From Pedobacter sp. BMA (GTDB lineage: Bacteria; Bacteroidota; Bacteroidia; Sphingobacteriales; Sphingobacteriaceae), in the NCBI RefSeq assembly GCF_001027745.1, contig NZ_LECU01000004.1:372001-436000 (forward strand): DNA of 64,000 bases. The letters are read 5' to 3'. The translations under genes and the position numbers were made by a program. Of the stretch, positions 56,381 to 64,000 are shown piece by piece; the stretch's first letter is position 1; every line of letters starts with the position of its first letter. The notes beneath the pieces were generated by a model. It worked only from the letters and a program-made list of their open reading frames with translations. It was not told the origin of the DNA and searched no databases.

Positions 56381-56723
56381 GTAGATAAGCCAATATAAGG
56401 TTCTTCAATCTGACCTCCAATAATACCCGCGCGCATGATTTGTAATGAATAAGAAAACTGTCCTGACAGACATGATCATTTGACATAAATCAATAAATAT
56501 ATCGGCACGAGTTGAGTGATTTGCAATTTATTTTTCGATTTTTGTGATCAAATCAGAATACGCGACAAAAAATTAACCACAGTTCATCATAACTAAACGA
56601 TTTGAGGGCATTCGCTACTCACTTAAAAAACAGGTTGTGGAATTCTGATCCATTTCCATCTACCGGAAATTCATTACTCGTTAAACAGGTAATGTTGATT
56701 ACCGACATTACCTGTTTAATATA
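56381..56723. other. Intergenic region ending in a strong hairpin
   Basis: This 343-base stretch between the convergent hydrophilic genes shows no plausible gene. Its only clear structure is the perfect 15-base inverted repeat at 56681-56719, listed separately. Confidence 0.5.
56681..56719. terminator. Terminator-like inverted repeat
   Basis: Arms ttaaacaggtaatgt (56681-56695) and acattacctgtttaa (56705-56719) are perfectly complementary. It begins 4 bases beyond the stop of the 56724-56966 gene and may end that transcript; a long T-run is lacking. Confidence 0.6.
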
Positions 56724-56966
56724 TTAAAGACTTTTACCCCCAATACCACGATTTTCATCTCTGCTTCGATTGGCAATATCTTCATCCTGACTGAGGTTTT
56801 TATTTTTTAGGTGTTGATTAACATTCTCCTCAGCTTTTTCTGATGGATCGGTTTCAGGCTCATCTTTGCGCTTAACTTCAGGTAACTTATGTCCATAAGT
56901 AGCCTCTCCATTATCCCATTCTATTCCATCATTTGTATGTTGCTCATTAACATTATCCTTATTCAT
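56724..56966 (-). CDS. Small hydrophilic, probably disordered protein
   Basis: An 80-residue product with about two thirds charged or amide residues (PEVKRKDEPETDPSEKAEEN) and no hydrophobic stretch. It ends in a Gly-rich NRGIGGKSL. It shares composition, but no obvious alignment, with the genes at 685 and 57088. A hairpin follows the stop, which supports it being real. The function is unknown. Confidence 0.6.
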   Translation of the reverse strand: MNKDNVNEQHTNDGIEWDNGEATYGHKLPEVKRKDEPETDPSEKAEENVNQHLKNKNLSQDEDIANRSRDENRGIGGKSL

Positions 56967-57087
56967 ATCAGTATTTTTTCAGTGCTATCTGTTTACTAAA
57001 CAGCAAATTGATTAAAAATGTTTCTAATATTATTCGGAAGGATACCAAAGGAATAGCAAAAATAAGGGAGAAATAATACATTTCTAA

Positions 57088-57318
57088 CTAGATTCCTTTC
57101 TCCTGATCCACGCCATTGGTACTATCTACATTTTCCTTGCTTGAGCCATTATCATCTCTTTTACGAGGTGGATTCTCCATTCTGCTTTCTTCAAGTTCCG
57201 AGAAATCGCTTTCTTTCTGGTTTGCTACCTCCCCATGTGATGAAGGTTTTTTGTTTTCTTCCTTCTCATTATCGGCAAAATCCTGTCCTTTCACTGGTAA
57301 ATTTTCGTTATCTGTCAT
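57088..57318 (-). CDS. Small hydrophilic, probably disordered protein
   Basis: A 76-residue product, start set at MTDNENLPVKGQDFADNEKE. It is made of Glu, Lys, Asn, Ser and Asp and contains ENPPRKRDDNGSSKENVD. It has no membrane, signal or folded-domain features. It is followed on the same strand, 121 bases away, by the similar 56724-56966 gene, so they may be co-regulated. Unknown function. Confidence 0.58.
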   Translation of the reverse strand: MTDNENLPVKGQDFADNEKEENKKPSSHGEVANQKESDFSELEESRMENPPRKRDDNGSSKENVDSTNGVDQEKGI

Positions 57319-57365
57319 ACCAATCAAACGCCGGAAAAGGTTTTTTGTTTCTAAAATTCAGGCAC

Positions 57366-57396
57366 AAAAAAAGTCCCGGCTTTCACCGGGACTTTT
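57366..57396 (-). terminator. Rho-independent terminator after rpsJ
   Basis: Stem aaagtcccgg/ccgggacttt with loop ctttca; on the minus strand a T-run follows. It lies about 20 bases beyond the rpsJ stop and ends the str operon before the inserted genes. Confidence 0.9.
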
Positions 57397-57414
57397 CAAT
57401 TCATTTAAATCAAG

Positions 57415-57720
57415 TTACACTTTGATTTCAACTTCAACACCGCTAGGTAATTCAAGTTTCATTAAAGCATCAACTGTTTTAGAGTTAGAGCTATAGATAT
57501 CCAATAGGCGTTTGTAAGCGCACAATTGAAACTGCTCTCTGGCTTTTTTGTTTACGTGTGGAGAACGCAATACAGTAAAGATTTTTTTCTCTGTAGGAAG
57601 TGGAATTGGTCCACTTACAACTGCACCCGTAGGCTTAACAGTTTTTACGATTTTCTCAGCAGATTTATCTACCAGGTTGTAATCGTAAGATTTTAATTTA
57701 ATTCTGATTCTTTGGCTCAT
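57415..57720 (-). CDS. rpsJ: 30S ribosomal protein S10
   Basis: A 101-residue protein that also serves transcription antitermination (NusE). It begins [20 protein letters not shown] and contains [20 protein letters not shown] and [14 protein letters not shown]. It normally opens the S10 operon before rplC; here it closes the str operon and a terminator follows, with rplC over 10 kb away. Confidence 0.97.
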   Translation of the reverse strand: MSQRIRIKLKSYDYNLVDKSAEKIVKTVKPTGAVVSGPIPLPTEKKIFTVLRSPHVNKKAREQFQLCAYKRLLDIYSSNSKTVDALMKLELPSGVEVEIKV

Positions 57721-57795
57721 CTTATTTTTAATTGTGATTCCCTGTTAGAGCTATTAACAACAGGAACCGGATTTATCTTTAAAAAGGTTGATGGT

Positions 57796-57855
57796 TTAAG
57801 GTGTAAGGCTTGGGGTTTAAAACCTTTAACCTCACGCCTTTTACCTTATACCTTA
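57796..57855. repeat. Short-period repeat in inverted arrangement between fusA and rpsJ
   Basis: On the left, ttaaggtgtaaggc; on the right, gccttttaccttatacctta. They pair imperfectly, and each side is built of heptamer-like units (aaggtat/aaggttt). It is the only structure in the 136-base gap, apart from a small cctgtt/aacagg hairpin. Confidence 0.55.
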
Positions 57856-57856
57856 A

Positions 57857-59971
57857 TTAGTCTTCGGACTTAATTCTACCTTTTGATTTAGCAATTACTT
57901 CGTCCTGAACGTTTTTAGGCGCTGGCTCGTAGTGATCAAATTCCATTGTAGAAGTTGCACGACCTGAAGTAATGGTACGTAACTGAGTTACATAACCGAA
58001 CATTTCTGAAAGTGGAACCAATGCTTTGATTACCTGAGATCCGTTACGTGTATCCATACCTTGTAACTGACCACGACGGCGGTTCATGTCACCGATAACA
58101 TCACCCATGTTTTCTTCAGGGGTTAAGATTTCGATTTTCATAATTGGCTCCATCAATGCAGGTTTACATTTAGGTAAAGCTTCACGGTATGCCATACGGC
58201 CTGCAAGCTCGAATGATAAAGCATCTGAATCGACTGCGTGGAATGAACCATCAATCAAACGTACTTTCATATCAGGAAGTGGATAACCAGCTAGTACACC
58301 GTTAGACATTGCAGATGCAAAACCTTTCTCAACTGAAGGGATGAATTCACGAGGAATTGAACCACCTACAATTTCGTTTACGAATTGCAAACCGCCTTTT
58401 TCAAAATCGGCATCAATTGGAGAAACCACAACTTTGATATCAGCGAATTTACCACGACCACCAGATTGTTTTTTATAGACCTCACGGTGTTCAGTTGTAC
58501 CGAAAATTGCTTCTTTATAAGCCACTTGTGGTGCACCCTGGTTAACTTCAACTTTAAACTCACGTTTTAAACGGTCGATCAGGATATCTAAGTGAAGCTC
58601 ACCCATACCAGAGATTACAGTTTGACCAGTTTCCTGATCTGTTTGCACTCTGAACGTAGGATCTTCTTCAGCTAATTTAGATAATCCCATACCTAATTTA
58701 TCAACATCAGCTTGAGTTTTAGGCTCAATAGCCAAACCGATAACCGGCTCAGGGAAGTTCATAGACTCAAGAACGATTGGGTTTTTCTCTTCACAAAGAG
58801 TATCACCAGTTTTGATATCTTTAAATCCTACTACCGCAGCAATATCACCAGCAGCCACATTAGGCACAGGATTTTGCTTATTAGCATGCATCTGGAAAAT
58901 ACGTGAAATACGCTCTTTACTTTCTGAACGTGTGTTATAAACGTAAGAACCAGCTTCTAAGTTACCCGAGTAAACACGGATAAAACATAAACGGCCTACA
59001 AATGGGTCAGTTGCAATTTTAAATGCTAATGCCGCAAATGGCTCATTGATACTTGGTTTTAATAACACTTCAGCACCTGTATCTGGATTTGTACCTGTTA
59101 CGCCTTCTGAATCAAGAGGCGAAGGCAATAATTCCATCACATAATCCAACATGGTTTGAACACCTTTGTTTTTGAAAGATGAACCACATACCATAGGAAC
59201 GATTTTAGCATCTAAAACGGCTGCACGTAAAGCATCTAAAATTTCACGCTCAGTAATTGAGTTTGGATCTTCAAAGAATTTCTCCATTAAAGACTCATCA
59301 TAATCAGCAACTGATTCTAGTAATTTTTCTCTCCACTCAGCAACCTCATCTAACATATCTTCAGGGATTGGCACTTCGGTAAAGGTCATACCTTTATCGT
59401 GCTCATTCCAAACGATACCACGGTTGTTGATTAAATCAACTACACCTTTAAATGCATCTTCAGAACCGATAGGTAATTGCAAAGGAACTGCATTGCTACC
59501 TAACATATCTTTAACTTGTTTAACAACTTTTAAGAAGTCTGCTCCGGAACGATCCATTTTATTAACGAAACCGATACGGGCAACATTATAGTTGTTAGCC
59601 AAACGCCAGTTGGTTTCAGATTGAGGCTCTACACCATCAACTGCAGAAAACAAGAACACTAAACCATCTAATACACGCAAAGAACGGTTTACCTCTACGG
59701 TAAAATCAACGTGTCCTGGTGTGTCGATGATGTTCATGTGGTAAGCCTGACCTCTGTATTTCCACTCAACCGTAGTTGCAGCAGAAGTGATCGTGATACC
59801 ACGCTCTTGCTCTTGTGCCATCCAGTCCATTGTTGCTGCACCTTCGTGCACTTCACCAATTTTATGACTTACACCAGCATAATAAAGGATACGCTCAGTT
59901 GTTGTAGTTTTACCTGCATCAATGTGAGCAGCGATTCCGATATTTCTTGTAAATTTTAAATCTCTTGCCAT
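57857..59971 (-). CDS. fusA: Translation elongation factor G
   Basis: A 704-residue translocase GTPase. The G motifs are present: [15 protein letters not shown] (P-loop), [17 protein letters not shown] (switch region), DTPGHVDF and NKMDRSG. They are followed by the domain IV loop [13 protein letters not shown] and the C-terminal domain V. It is encoded between rpsG and rpsJ. An EF-G2 paralogue cannot be excluded, but the str operon position argues for the main factor. tuf is not adjacent. Confidence 0.98.
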   Translation of the reverse strand: MARDLKFTRNIGIAAHIDAGKTTTTERILYYAGVSHKIGEVHEGAATMDWMAQEQERGITITSAATTVEWKYRGQAYHMNIIDTPGHVDFTVEVNRSLRVLDGLVFLFSAVDGVEPQSETNWRLANNYNVARIGFVNKMDRSGADFLKVVKQVKDMLGSNAVPLQLPIGSEDAFKGVVDLINNRGIVWNEHDKGMTFTEVPIPEDMLDEVAEWREKLLESVADYDESLMEKFFEDPNSITEREILDALRAAVLDAKIVPMVCGSSFKNKGVQTMLDYVMELLPSPLDSEGVTGTNPDTGAEVLLKPSINEPFAALAFKIATDPFVGRLCFIRVYSGNLEAGSYVYNTRSESKERISRIFQMHANKQNPVPNVAAGDIAAVVGFKDIKTGDTLCEEKNPIVLESMNFPEPVIGLAIEPKTQADVDKLGMGLSKLAEEDPTFRVQTDQETGQTVISGMGELHLDILIDRLKREFKVEVNQGAPQVAYKEAIFGTTEHREVYKKQSGGRGKFADIKVVVSPIDADFEKGGLQFVNEIVGGSIPREFIPSVEKGFASAMSNGVLAGYPLPDMKVRLIDGSFHAVDSDALSFELAGRMAYREALPKCKPALMEPIMKIEILTPEENMGDVIGDMNRRRGQLQGMDTRNGSQVIKALVPLSEMFGYVTQLRTITSGRATSTMEFDHYEPAPKNVQDEVIAKSKGRIKSED

Positions 59972-60002
59972 GTTATTTTTTTGATTTTTCTGATCTTAAA
60001 TG

Positions 60003-60096
60003 ATTACACCGATTATGTAAAAACAAATCGGTGTAATTTATCTAATCAGTATAATCTTCTAATTAAATCTGTGTAATCTTACTAATCTGTTAATCC
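60003..60096. repeat. Short-period repeats with a perfect hairpin between rpsG and fusA
   Basis: Arms attacaccgatt (60003-60014) and aatcggtgtaat (60026-60037) are perfectly complementary. Downstream, the related units aatctgtgtaatctt and aatctgttaatcc recur at 60066-60096. The gap is 130 bases, unusually long for these two genes. Confidence 0.7.
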
Positions 60097-60101
60097 TAAG
60101 A

Positions 60102-60569
60102 CTAGAATCTGAAGTGAGAGAACGCTTTATTAGCCTCAGCCATTTTGTGCGTATCTTCTTTCTTCTTAACAGCAGCACCTTCACCTTTAGCAGCAGCTAC
60201 AATTTCACCAGCTAATTTCTCTTTCATGGTTTTTTCACCACGACGACGAGCGTATAAAATTAACCATTTCATACCTAGAGCTGTTTTACGCTCTGGTCTA
60301 ACCTCAGTTGGAACCTGGAAGTTAGCACCACCAACACGGCGAGATTTAACCTCTACAGCTGGCATAATGTTAGTTAAAGCACGTTTGAAGATTTCTAATC
60401 CGTTTTCACCAGCTTTTTTCTCAGCGATTTCAACAGCATCATAAAAAATTGCGTAAGCGATAGATTTTTTTCCATCGTACATCATATTGTTTACAAAACG
60501 GGTTACCTGAACATCGTTAAATTTAGGATCAGGAAGAATAATTCTCTTTTTTGGTTTTGACTTTCTCAT
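60102..60569 (-). CDS. rpsG: 30S ribosomal protein S7
   Basis: A 155-residue primary 16S rRNA-binding head protein. It begins [19 protein letters not shown] and contains [20 protein letters not shown] and [18 protein letters not shown]. In E. coli it represses the str operon. It lies 17 bases after rpsL. Confidence 0.98.
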   Translation of the reverse strand: MRKSKPKKRIILPDPKFNDVQVTRFVNNMMYDGKKSIAYAIFYDAVEIAEKKAGENGLEIFKRALTNIMPAVEVKSRRVGGANFQVPTEVRPERKTALGMKWLILYARRRGEKTMKEKLAGEIVAAAKGEGAAVKKKEDTHKMAEANKAFSHFRF

Positions 60570-60586
60570 TTCTTATTTCCTCCCGA

Positions 60587-61000
60587 TTATTTTTTCTTTC
60601 CTTTTGCAGGTGCAGCAGCAACTTGACCTGGTTTAGGACGTTTAGTACCATATTTCGAACGACGTTGGTTACGACCAGCAACGCCTGATGTATCTAATGC
60701 ACCACGGATGATGTGGTAACGTACACCTGGTAAATCTTTAACACGACCACCACGAATCAAAACGATTGAGTGTTCTTGTAAGTTGTGACCTTCTCCAGGA
60801 ATGTAAGCATTCACCTCTTTACCGTTCGTTAAACGAACACGGGCTACTTTACGCATTGCTGAGTTTGGTTTTTTAGGGGTAGTGGTGTACACACGTGTAC
60901 ATACACCTCTTCGCTGTGGACAGCTGTCCAACGCTGGAGACTTACTCTTGAACTCCAGTGCTACTCTACCTTTTCTAACTAATTGTTGAATAGTTGGCAT
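60587..61000 (-). CDS. rpsL: 30S ribosomal protein S12
   Basis: A 137-residue decoding-centre protein. The loop [18 protein letters not shown] and the second loop [20 protein letters not shown] keep the Lys residues typical of streptomycin-sensitive S12. It is the first gene of the str operon, with a promoter match 76 bases upstream. Confidence 0.98.
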   Translation of the reverse strand: MPTIQQLVRKGRVALEFKSKSPALDSCPQRRGVCTRVYTTTPKKPNSAMRKVARVRLTNGKEVNAYIPGEGHNLQEHSIVLIRGGRVKDLPGVRYHIIRGALDTSGVAGRNQRRSKYGTKRPKPGQVAAAPAKGKKK

Positions 61001-61075
61001 TGTGCTTTTTTATGTTTTTTATTAAAAATTTACCGCTCCCCCGGCTTCCTTTCAGATAGCCTATAAAACGGACTG

Positions 61076-61106
61076 CAAAAGTAGAACAATTCTTTTTATA
61101 AATCAA
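61076..61106 (-). promoter_or_regulatory. Promoter of the str operon
   Basis: On the minus strand: TTG, 20 bases, then TACTTTTG, a full match to the Bacteroidota TTG...TAnnTTTG consensus. It lies about 76 bases before the rpsL start. Confidence 0.82.
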
Positions 61107-61280
61107 GGGGTTAGGAGAAAAATTTTGGAGCAGGTCGTTTTAAGATAAATCATGTGCAGCAATTTTCCATATTCATGGCTCCAGGATGACTTTTTGCAGT
61201 TATGCCATTTTAAAAAAGTCCTCTCGCGGCGGGTTTAAGGGGGTTTTACCAATAAAAAGGGGGTTTAAATGCGTTTCTAA

Positions 61281-61347
61281 TGGGTTTTCCATGCATTTAC
61301 CCAAACATGATGCAAGGAATGTGCAAGGAAAGTGCAGGGAAAACCCA
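61281..61347. repeat. Hairpin enclosing three 11-base direct repeats
   Basis: Arms tgggttttcc (61281-61290) and ggaaaaccca (61338-61347) are perfectly complementary. Between them are tgcaaggaatg, tgcaaggaaag and tgcagggaaaa in tandem (61311-61343). Just upstream are two ggggtttaa-like G-runs. It could be a dispersed non-coding element. Confidence 0.5.
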
Positions 61348-61446
61348 AACGAGTTACCTGCGACGGTACTACTACGATACTACGAATCTACCGGATAGAC
61401 CGAACTGAATTTAGTGGTTTTCTGAAGTATTAATCTAACTGGAAAT

Positions 61447-61668
61447 TTACGAATGAAAAGTATCTAAGAACAAATCCTCTACCTTTTTTCTGGCCCAGGG
61501 CATTCTGCGTAAAAATTTAAGACTTGATTTTATAGTCGGGTTACTGTTGAAACAATCTATCCGGATCAGGCTTCCCAGTTTTTCCCATCCATAATGAACA
61601 TGTAAATCGGTAACGATCTTTTCCAGTGTAATTCCGTGAAGTGGATTGTTTTTCTGCTGCTCGGCCAT
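61447..61668 (-). CDS. VF530 (DUF2132) family protein
   Basis: A 73-residue protein matching the VF530 family: [33 protein letters not shown] and [20 protein letters not shown]. The family is small and possibly DNA-binding, judging by its fold, but no cellular role is known. A -7 box lies four bases before the ATG. Confidence 0.9.
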   Translation of the reverse strand: MAEQQKNNPLHGITLEKIVTDLHVHYGWEKLGSLIRIDCFNSNPTIKSSLKFLRRMPWARKKVEDLFLDTFHS

Positions 61669-61672
61669 GGTG

Positions 61673-61680
61673 CAAAGTTA
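61673..61680 (-). promoter_or_regulatory. -7 promoter box directly before the VF530 gene
   Basis: Minus-strand TAACTTTG, an exact TAnnTTTG, ends four bases before the ATG. A TTTG lies 26 bases upstream, further than usual. Confidence 0.4.
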
Positions 61681-61714
61681 AATTAAACTGGTTGGAAGTT
61701 GATTTACAAACAAT

Positions 61715-61761
61715 AAAAAACCGCAGATTGCCAGACTTTGATTAAATCTGATCATCTGCGG
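61715..61761 (-). terminator. Rho-independent terminator after the M1 peptidase
   Basis: Arms ccgcagat (61721-61728) and atctgcgg (61754-61761), with an inner cagat...atctg pairing; a T-run follows on the minus strand. It lies about 20 bases beyond the stop codon. Confidence 0.82.
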
Positions 61762-61781
61762 CTAAATTAACATTCTTGTTT

Positions 61782-63767
61782 CTAGTTTCCTGCTGTCCAG
61801 GTATTGTTATCCGGATTTGAGTCAGGCAAAACCTTATTCGGGTCTAAAGTAACTGAAACCACTTCTTCTGTTGTTGGATAGCGCACCAACCAGGTGGTAT
61901 TTTTCATCCAAACATCTACAGGTATTTTAATGATATCTGTTTTACCACTTTTGGTTTTTACCTGAAGGATAATTGGCATTGGCATTTTCTCCAGATTGGC
62001 CACAGTGATGTTGTAACCATTGATGGCATCATTGTTTTTAACCACATCAACTTTAGAAATTGCCTGATCCATTTTCCAGCTGTTTAAGAACCAGCTTCTC
62101 CAGAACCATGCTAAATCCTCTCCGGCACCGTTTTCCATAGAGCGGAAAAAGTCGAAAGGGGTTGGGTGTTTAAATGCCCAGTTTTTAATATACTGGCGGA
62201 ATGCATAATCGAAACGATCTTCACCCAAAATCTGGTCTCTTAGAAGATCCAGACCCCATCCTGGTTTGCTGTAAAGATTAACACCAATATTCCTCTCAAT
62301 CATTCCATCAGGCATTTGCATAATATTTTCGTAAACCGGGTTACCAATTACTGATTTACCGATTCGGTTCATATCAGCAGGACGTTCAGCATATTCCCCT
62401 TTATTGAAGTTTTTAGATGATATACCGTTAATGAAAGTATTAAAACCTTCATCCATCCAGCCGTATTTTCTTTCATTAGATCCAACAATCATCGGGAACC
62501 AGGTATGGCCAAACTCATGATCGATAACTCCCCATGCACTGCCATTCTTTGCTTTCCATCCACAAAATACGATACCCGGATATTCCATCCCTCCAATATT
62601 TGTGGCCACATTCACTGCCATAGGATATGGATACTCGAACCATTTGGTGGAATAATGTTCGATCGTTGATTTTACATATTCTACGCCACGGCCATAACCA
62701 TCAGCACCATTACTTTCTATTGGTTGGGCCGACACTGCAAGCGATTTTTTACCACTTGGCAAATTGATACGTGCCGCATCCAGAACAAAGGATTTTGATG
62801 AAGCCCAGGCTGCATCACGGGCATTTAATATTTTAAATTTCCAGGTCAGTTTATCTTTTGAAGGTCGGGAAGACGGATCAGTTACTTCGCTTTCTGTTCT
62901 GATATGCACAGTGGCATCGCTTGCTTTTGCAGCATTCCAGCGCTGCAGTTGCGTGGCAGTGAAAACCTCCTGTGGATTCAATAATTCGCCGGAGCCCATC
63001 ACAATATGACTCGCCGGAGCGGTGATGGCAAAATTGATATCGCCATATTCGCAATAAAACTCTCCTCCGCCCCAATATGGCAAAGTGTTCCAACCTATAA
63101 CATCATCATAAACACACATCCGCGGAAACCATTGTGCGATAGCGAAGATTTCTCCGTTTTTGGTCGTTAAGTGTCCTGTTCTGTCCGATCCCTCTTTTGG
63201 AACGGTATAAGAATAGTCCAGTTTGATAGTTACAACATCGCCATTAGCCGCAAGGGGCTGATCCAGGCGGATTTGCATGCGTGTATCTTCAATTAATGAG
63301 GTAAATTTTACTGCTGCAGCTTTCTGTGCAACACTGATTGTACCGATTTTGTATCCGCCATCAAACTTTTCGCCTTGCGCACCGTATCGGCTACGGGCAG
63401 GTGTAATCGTTTTACCCCGCGAATCTTCCTTAAAAGTATTCTGATCAAGTTGCAGCCATAAGTATGGCAATTTATCAGGACTATTGTTTTTATAGGTAAT
63501 GGTTACCGTACCTGTCACCAGACTTTTGGTGTCGTCCAGGTTAGCGGTTATATTATAGTCTACCCTGTTTTGCCAGTATTTAGGCCCAGGAGCACCAATA
63601 GCAGAACGAAACTCATTGCCATTCTGAGTATAAAACAATGGATCGAACGCTTCTGAGGGATTATAATTTGTTGGAGTTGTTACAGGTTGTGCGGCTTGTT
63701 GAGCATTTGCCGAAAAAGCAAATACACAACACGACAAACACAGACCTATGAGGTTAGTAATTTTCAT
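61782..63767 (-). CDS. Secreted M1 family metallopeptidase
   Basis: A 661-residue gluzincin aminopeptidase; start set at [20 protein letters not shown], which gives a signal peptide. The zinc site is [10 protein letters not shown] with the third ligand in WMDEGFNTF, the normal 18-residue spacing. The substrate-anchoring GxMEN appears as GGMEYPG. The first ~400 residues form the family's beta-rich N-terminal domain. Because of the variant exopeptidase motif, the exact cleavage mode is open. It is followed by its own terminator. Confidence 0.92.
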   Translation of the reverse strand: MKITNLIGLCLSCCVFAFSANAQQAAQPVTTPTNYNPSEAFDPLFYTQNGNEFRSAIGAPGPKYWQNRVDYNITANLDDTKSLVTGTVTITYKNNSPDKLPYLWLQLDQNTFKEDSRGKTITPARSRYGAQGEKFDGGYKIGTISVAQKAAAVKFTSLIEDTRMQIRLDQPLAANGDVVTIKLDYSYTVPKEGSDRTGHLTTKNGEIFAIAQWFPRMCVYDDVIGWNTLPYWGGGEFYCEYGDINFAITAPASHIVMGSGELLNPQEVFTATQLQRWNAAKASDATVHIRTESEVTDPSSRPSKDKLTWKFKILNARDAAWASSKSFVLDAARINLPSGKKSLAVSAQPIESNGADGYGRGVEYVKSTIEHYSTKWFEYPYPMAVNVATNIGGMEYPGIVFCGWKAKNGSAWGVIDHEFGHTWFPMIVGSNERKYGWMDEGFNTFINGISSKNFNKGEYAERPADMNRIGKSVIGNPVYENIMQMPDGMIERNIGVNLYSKPGWGLDLLRDQILGEDRFDYAFRQYIKNWAFKHPTPFDFFRSMENGAGEDLAWFWRSWFLNSWKMDQAISKVDVVKNNDAINGYNITVANLEKMPMPIILQVKTKSGKTDIIKIPVDVWMKNTTWLVRYPTTEEVVSVTLDPNKVLPDSNPDNNTWTAGN

Positions 63768-63864
63768 GATAATAATAAGGTTTACAGGCTGTAAATATAA
63801 AAAAAACCACATTCAGTAAAGAAATGTGGTTATATTGTTACCTGTTTTAAGAAGTGTGTGATGA

Positions 63865-64000
63865 TTAGTTGGTTTTTAGCTTTGGCAAATCCTGAAGCTT
63901 TCTTTGCTCAGGTGTTAGCTTTTGCCACGCAACAAATGCTCTTGAAATATGGAAAGCATAACGATATGGGCGGTCTGCTTTTACAGCCTCTACCGAGGGA
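63865..64000 (-). CDS. C-terminal fragment of an unidentified gene
   Basis: An open minus-strand frame enters from the right edge and ends at 63865. The last 44 residues read PSVEAVKADRPYRYAFHISR, then AFVAWQKLTPEQRKLQDLPK and LKTN. I do not recognise the family from this part. Confidence 0.6.
   Translation of the reverse strand, partial: PSVEAVKADRPYRYAFHISRAFVAWQKLTPEQRKLQDLPKLKTN

Larger units (their letters stand above)
61001..61446. other. Intergenic region with str promoter and a structured repeat element
   Basis: The 446 bases between rpsL and the VF530 gene hold the str promoter (about 61.08-61.11 kb) and then a structured stretch at 61238-61347. A plus-strand open frame (61186-61398) crosses it, but its composition and lack of any family suggest it is not a gene. 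Confidence 0.5.

Noticed and set aside
61186..61398. 70-codon plus-strand open frame upstream of the str operon
   Set aside because: It crosses a hairpin and tandem repeats, has no recognisable family, and its composition fits non-coding DNA.
1..64000. tRNA, rRNA, CRISPR, insertion sequences or prophage
   Set aside because: I looked for T-loop motifs, spaced direct repeats and transposase or integrase genes and saw none.

Overview
This window looks like a chromosomal segment from a Bacteroidota species, most likely a Pedobacter-like member of the Sphingobacteriaceae. The evidence is gene content and signals. There is a type IX secretion cassette (PorP/SprF plus a gliding-motility type C-terminal domain). 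Exact matches to the Bacteroidota promoter consensus (TTG...TAnnTTTG) occur upstream of operons. Shine-Dalgarno sequences are nearly absent, and base composition is AT-rich. Ribosomal protein L36 is the zinc-free form, and other Bacteroidota families such as DUF1634/TauE are present. No tRNA, rRNA, CRISPR array, insertion sequence or prophage was seen.

Layout. 1-9.7 kb: the end of a P5C dehydrogenase gene, a SulP anion transporter, an acyl-CoA carboxylase beta subunit, an MFS/GNAT pair, an M42 peptidase, phosphoglycerate mutase and exonuclease III. 9.8-13.4 kb is regulatory: a divergent sigma/anti-sigma-like pair, an ECF sigma factor, and a PAS kinase with a LuxR-type response regulator. 13.7-28.4 kb is mixed housekeeping: S9 peptidase, CbpA/CbpM-type chaperone pair, HerA-like ATPase, a sugar nucleotidyltransferase with an anomeric-kinase-like partner, DnaK, and a GMC dehydrogenase with its small Tat-lipoprotein subunit. 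28.5-31.5 kb holds one large secreted putative glycoside hydrolase.

31.7-46.8 kb is the S10-spc-alpha ribosomal operon (rplC to rplQ, with secY, map, infA, rpmJ and rpoA), read on the minus strand from its own consensus promoter at about 46.93 kb. The str operon (rpsL-rpsG-fusA-rpsJ) lies at 57.4-61.0 kb on the same strand, also with its own consensus promoter, and ends after rpsJ in a strong terminator. The 10.5 kb between the two encodes TauE/DUF1634, a prephenate dehydrogenase resembling the fungal enzyme, a collagen-like/T9SS/PorP cassette, a dGTPase and three small highly hydrophilic proteins. The window closes with a VF530-type protein, an M1 peptidase and a truncated gene.

The most notable observations are: the fungal-like prephenate dehydrogenase; short-period repeats in inverted pairs inside four ribosomal-protein intercistronic gaps; an intrinsic terminator inside the alpha operon between rpsD and rpoA; four genes with an exact -7 promoter box only 4-5 nt before the start codon, suggesting leaderless mRNAs; the collagen/YadA-head adhesin with two identical 90-bp repeats; and the kinase/nucleotidyltransferase pair. 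I found no convincing unknown defence or mobile system.
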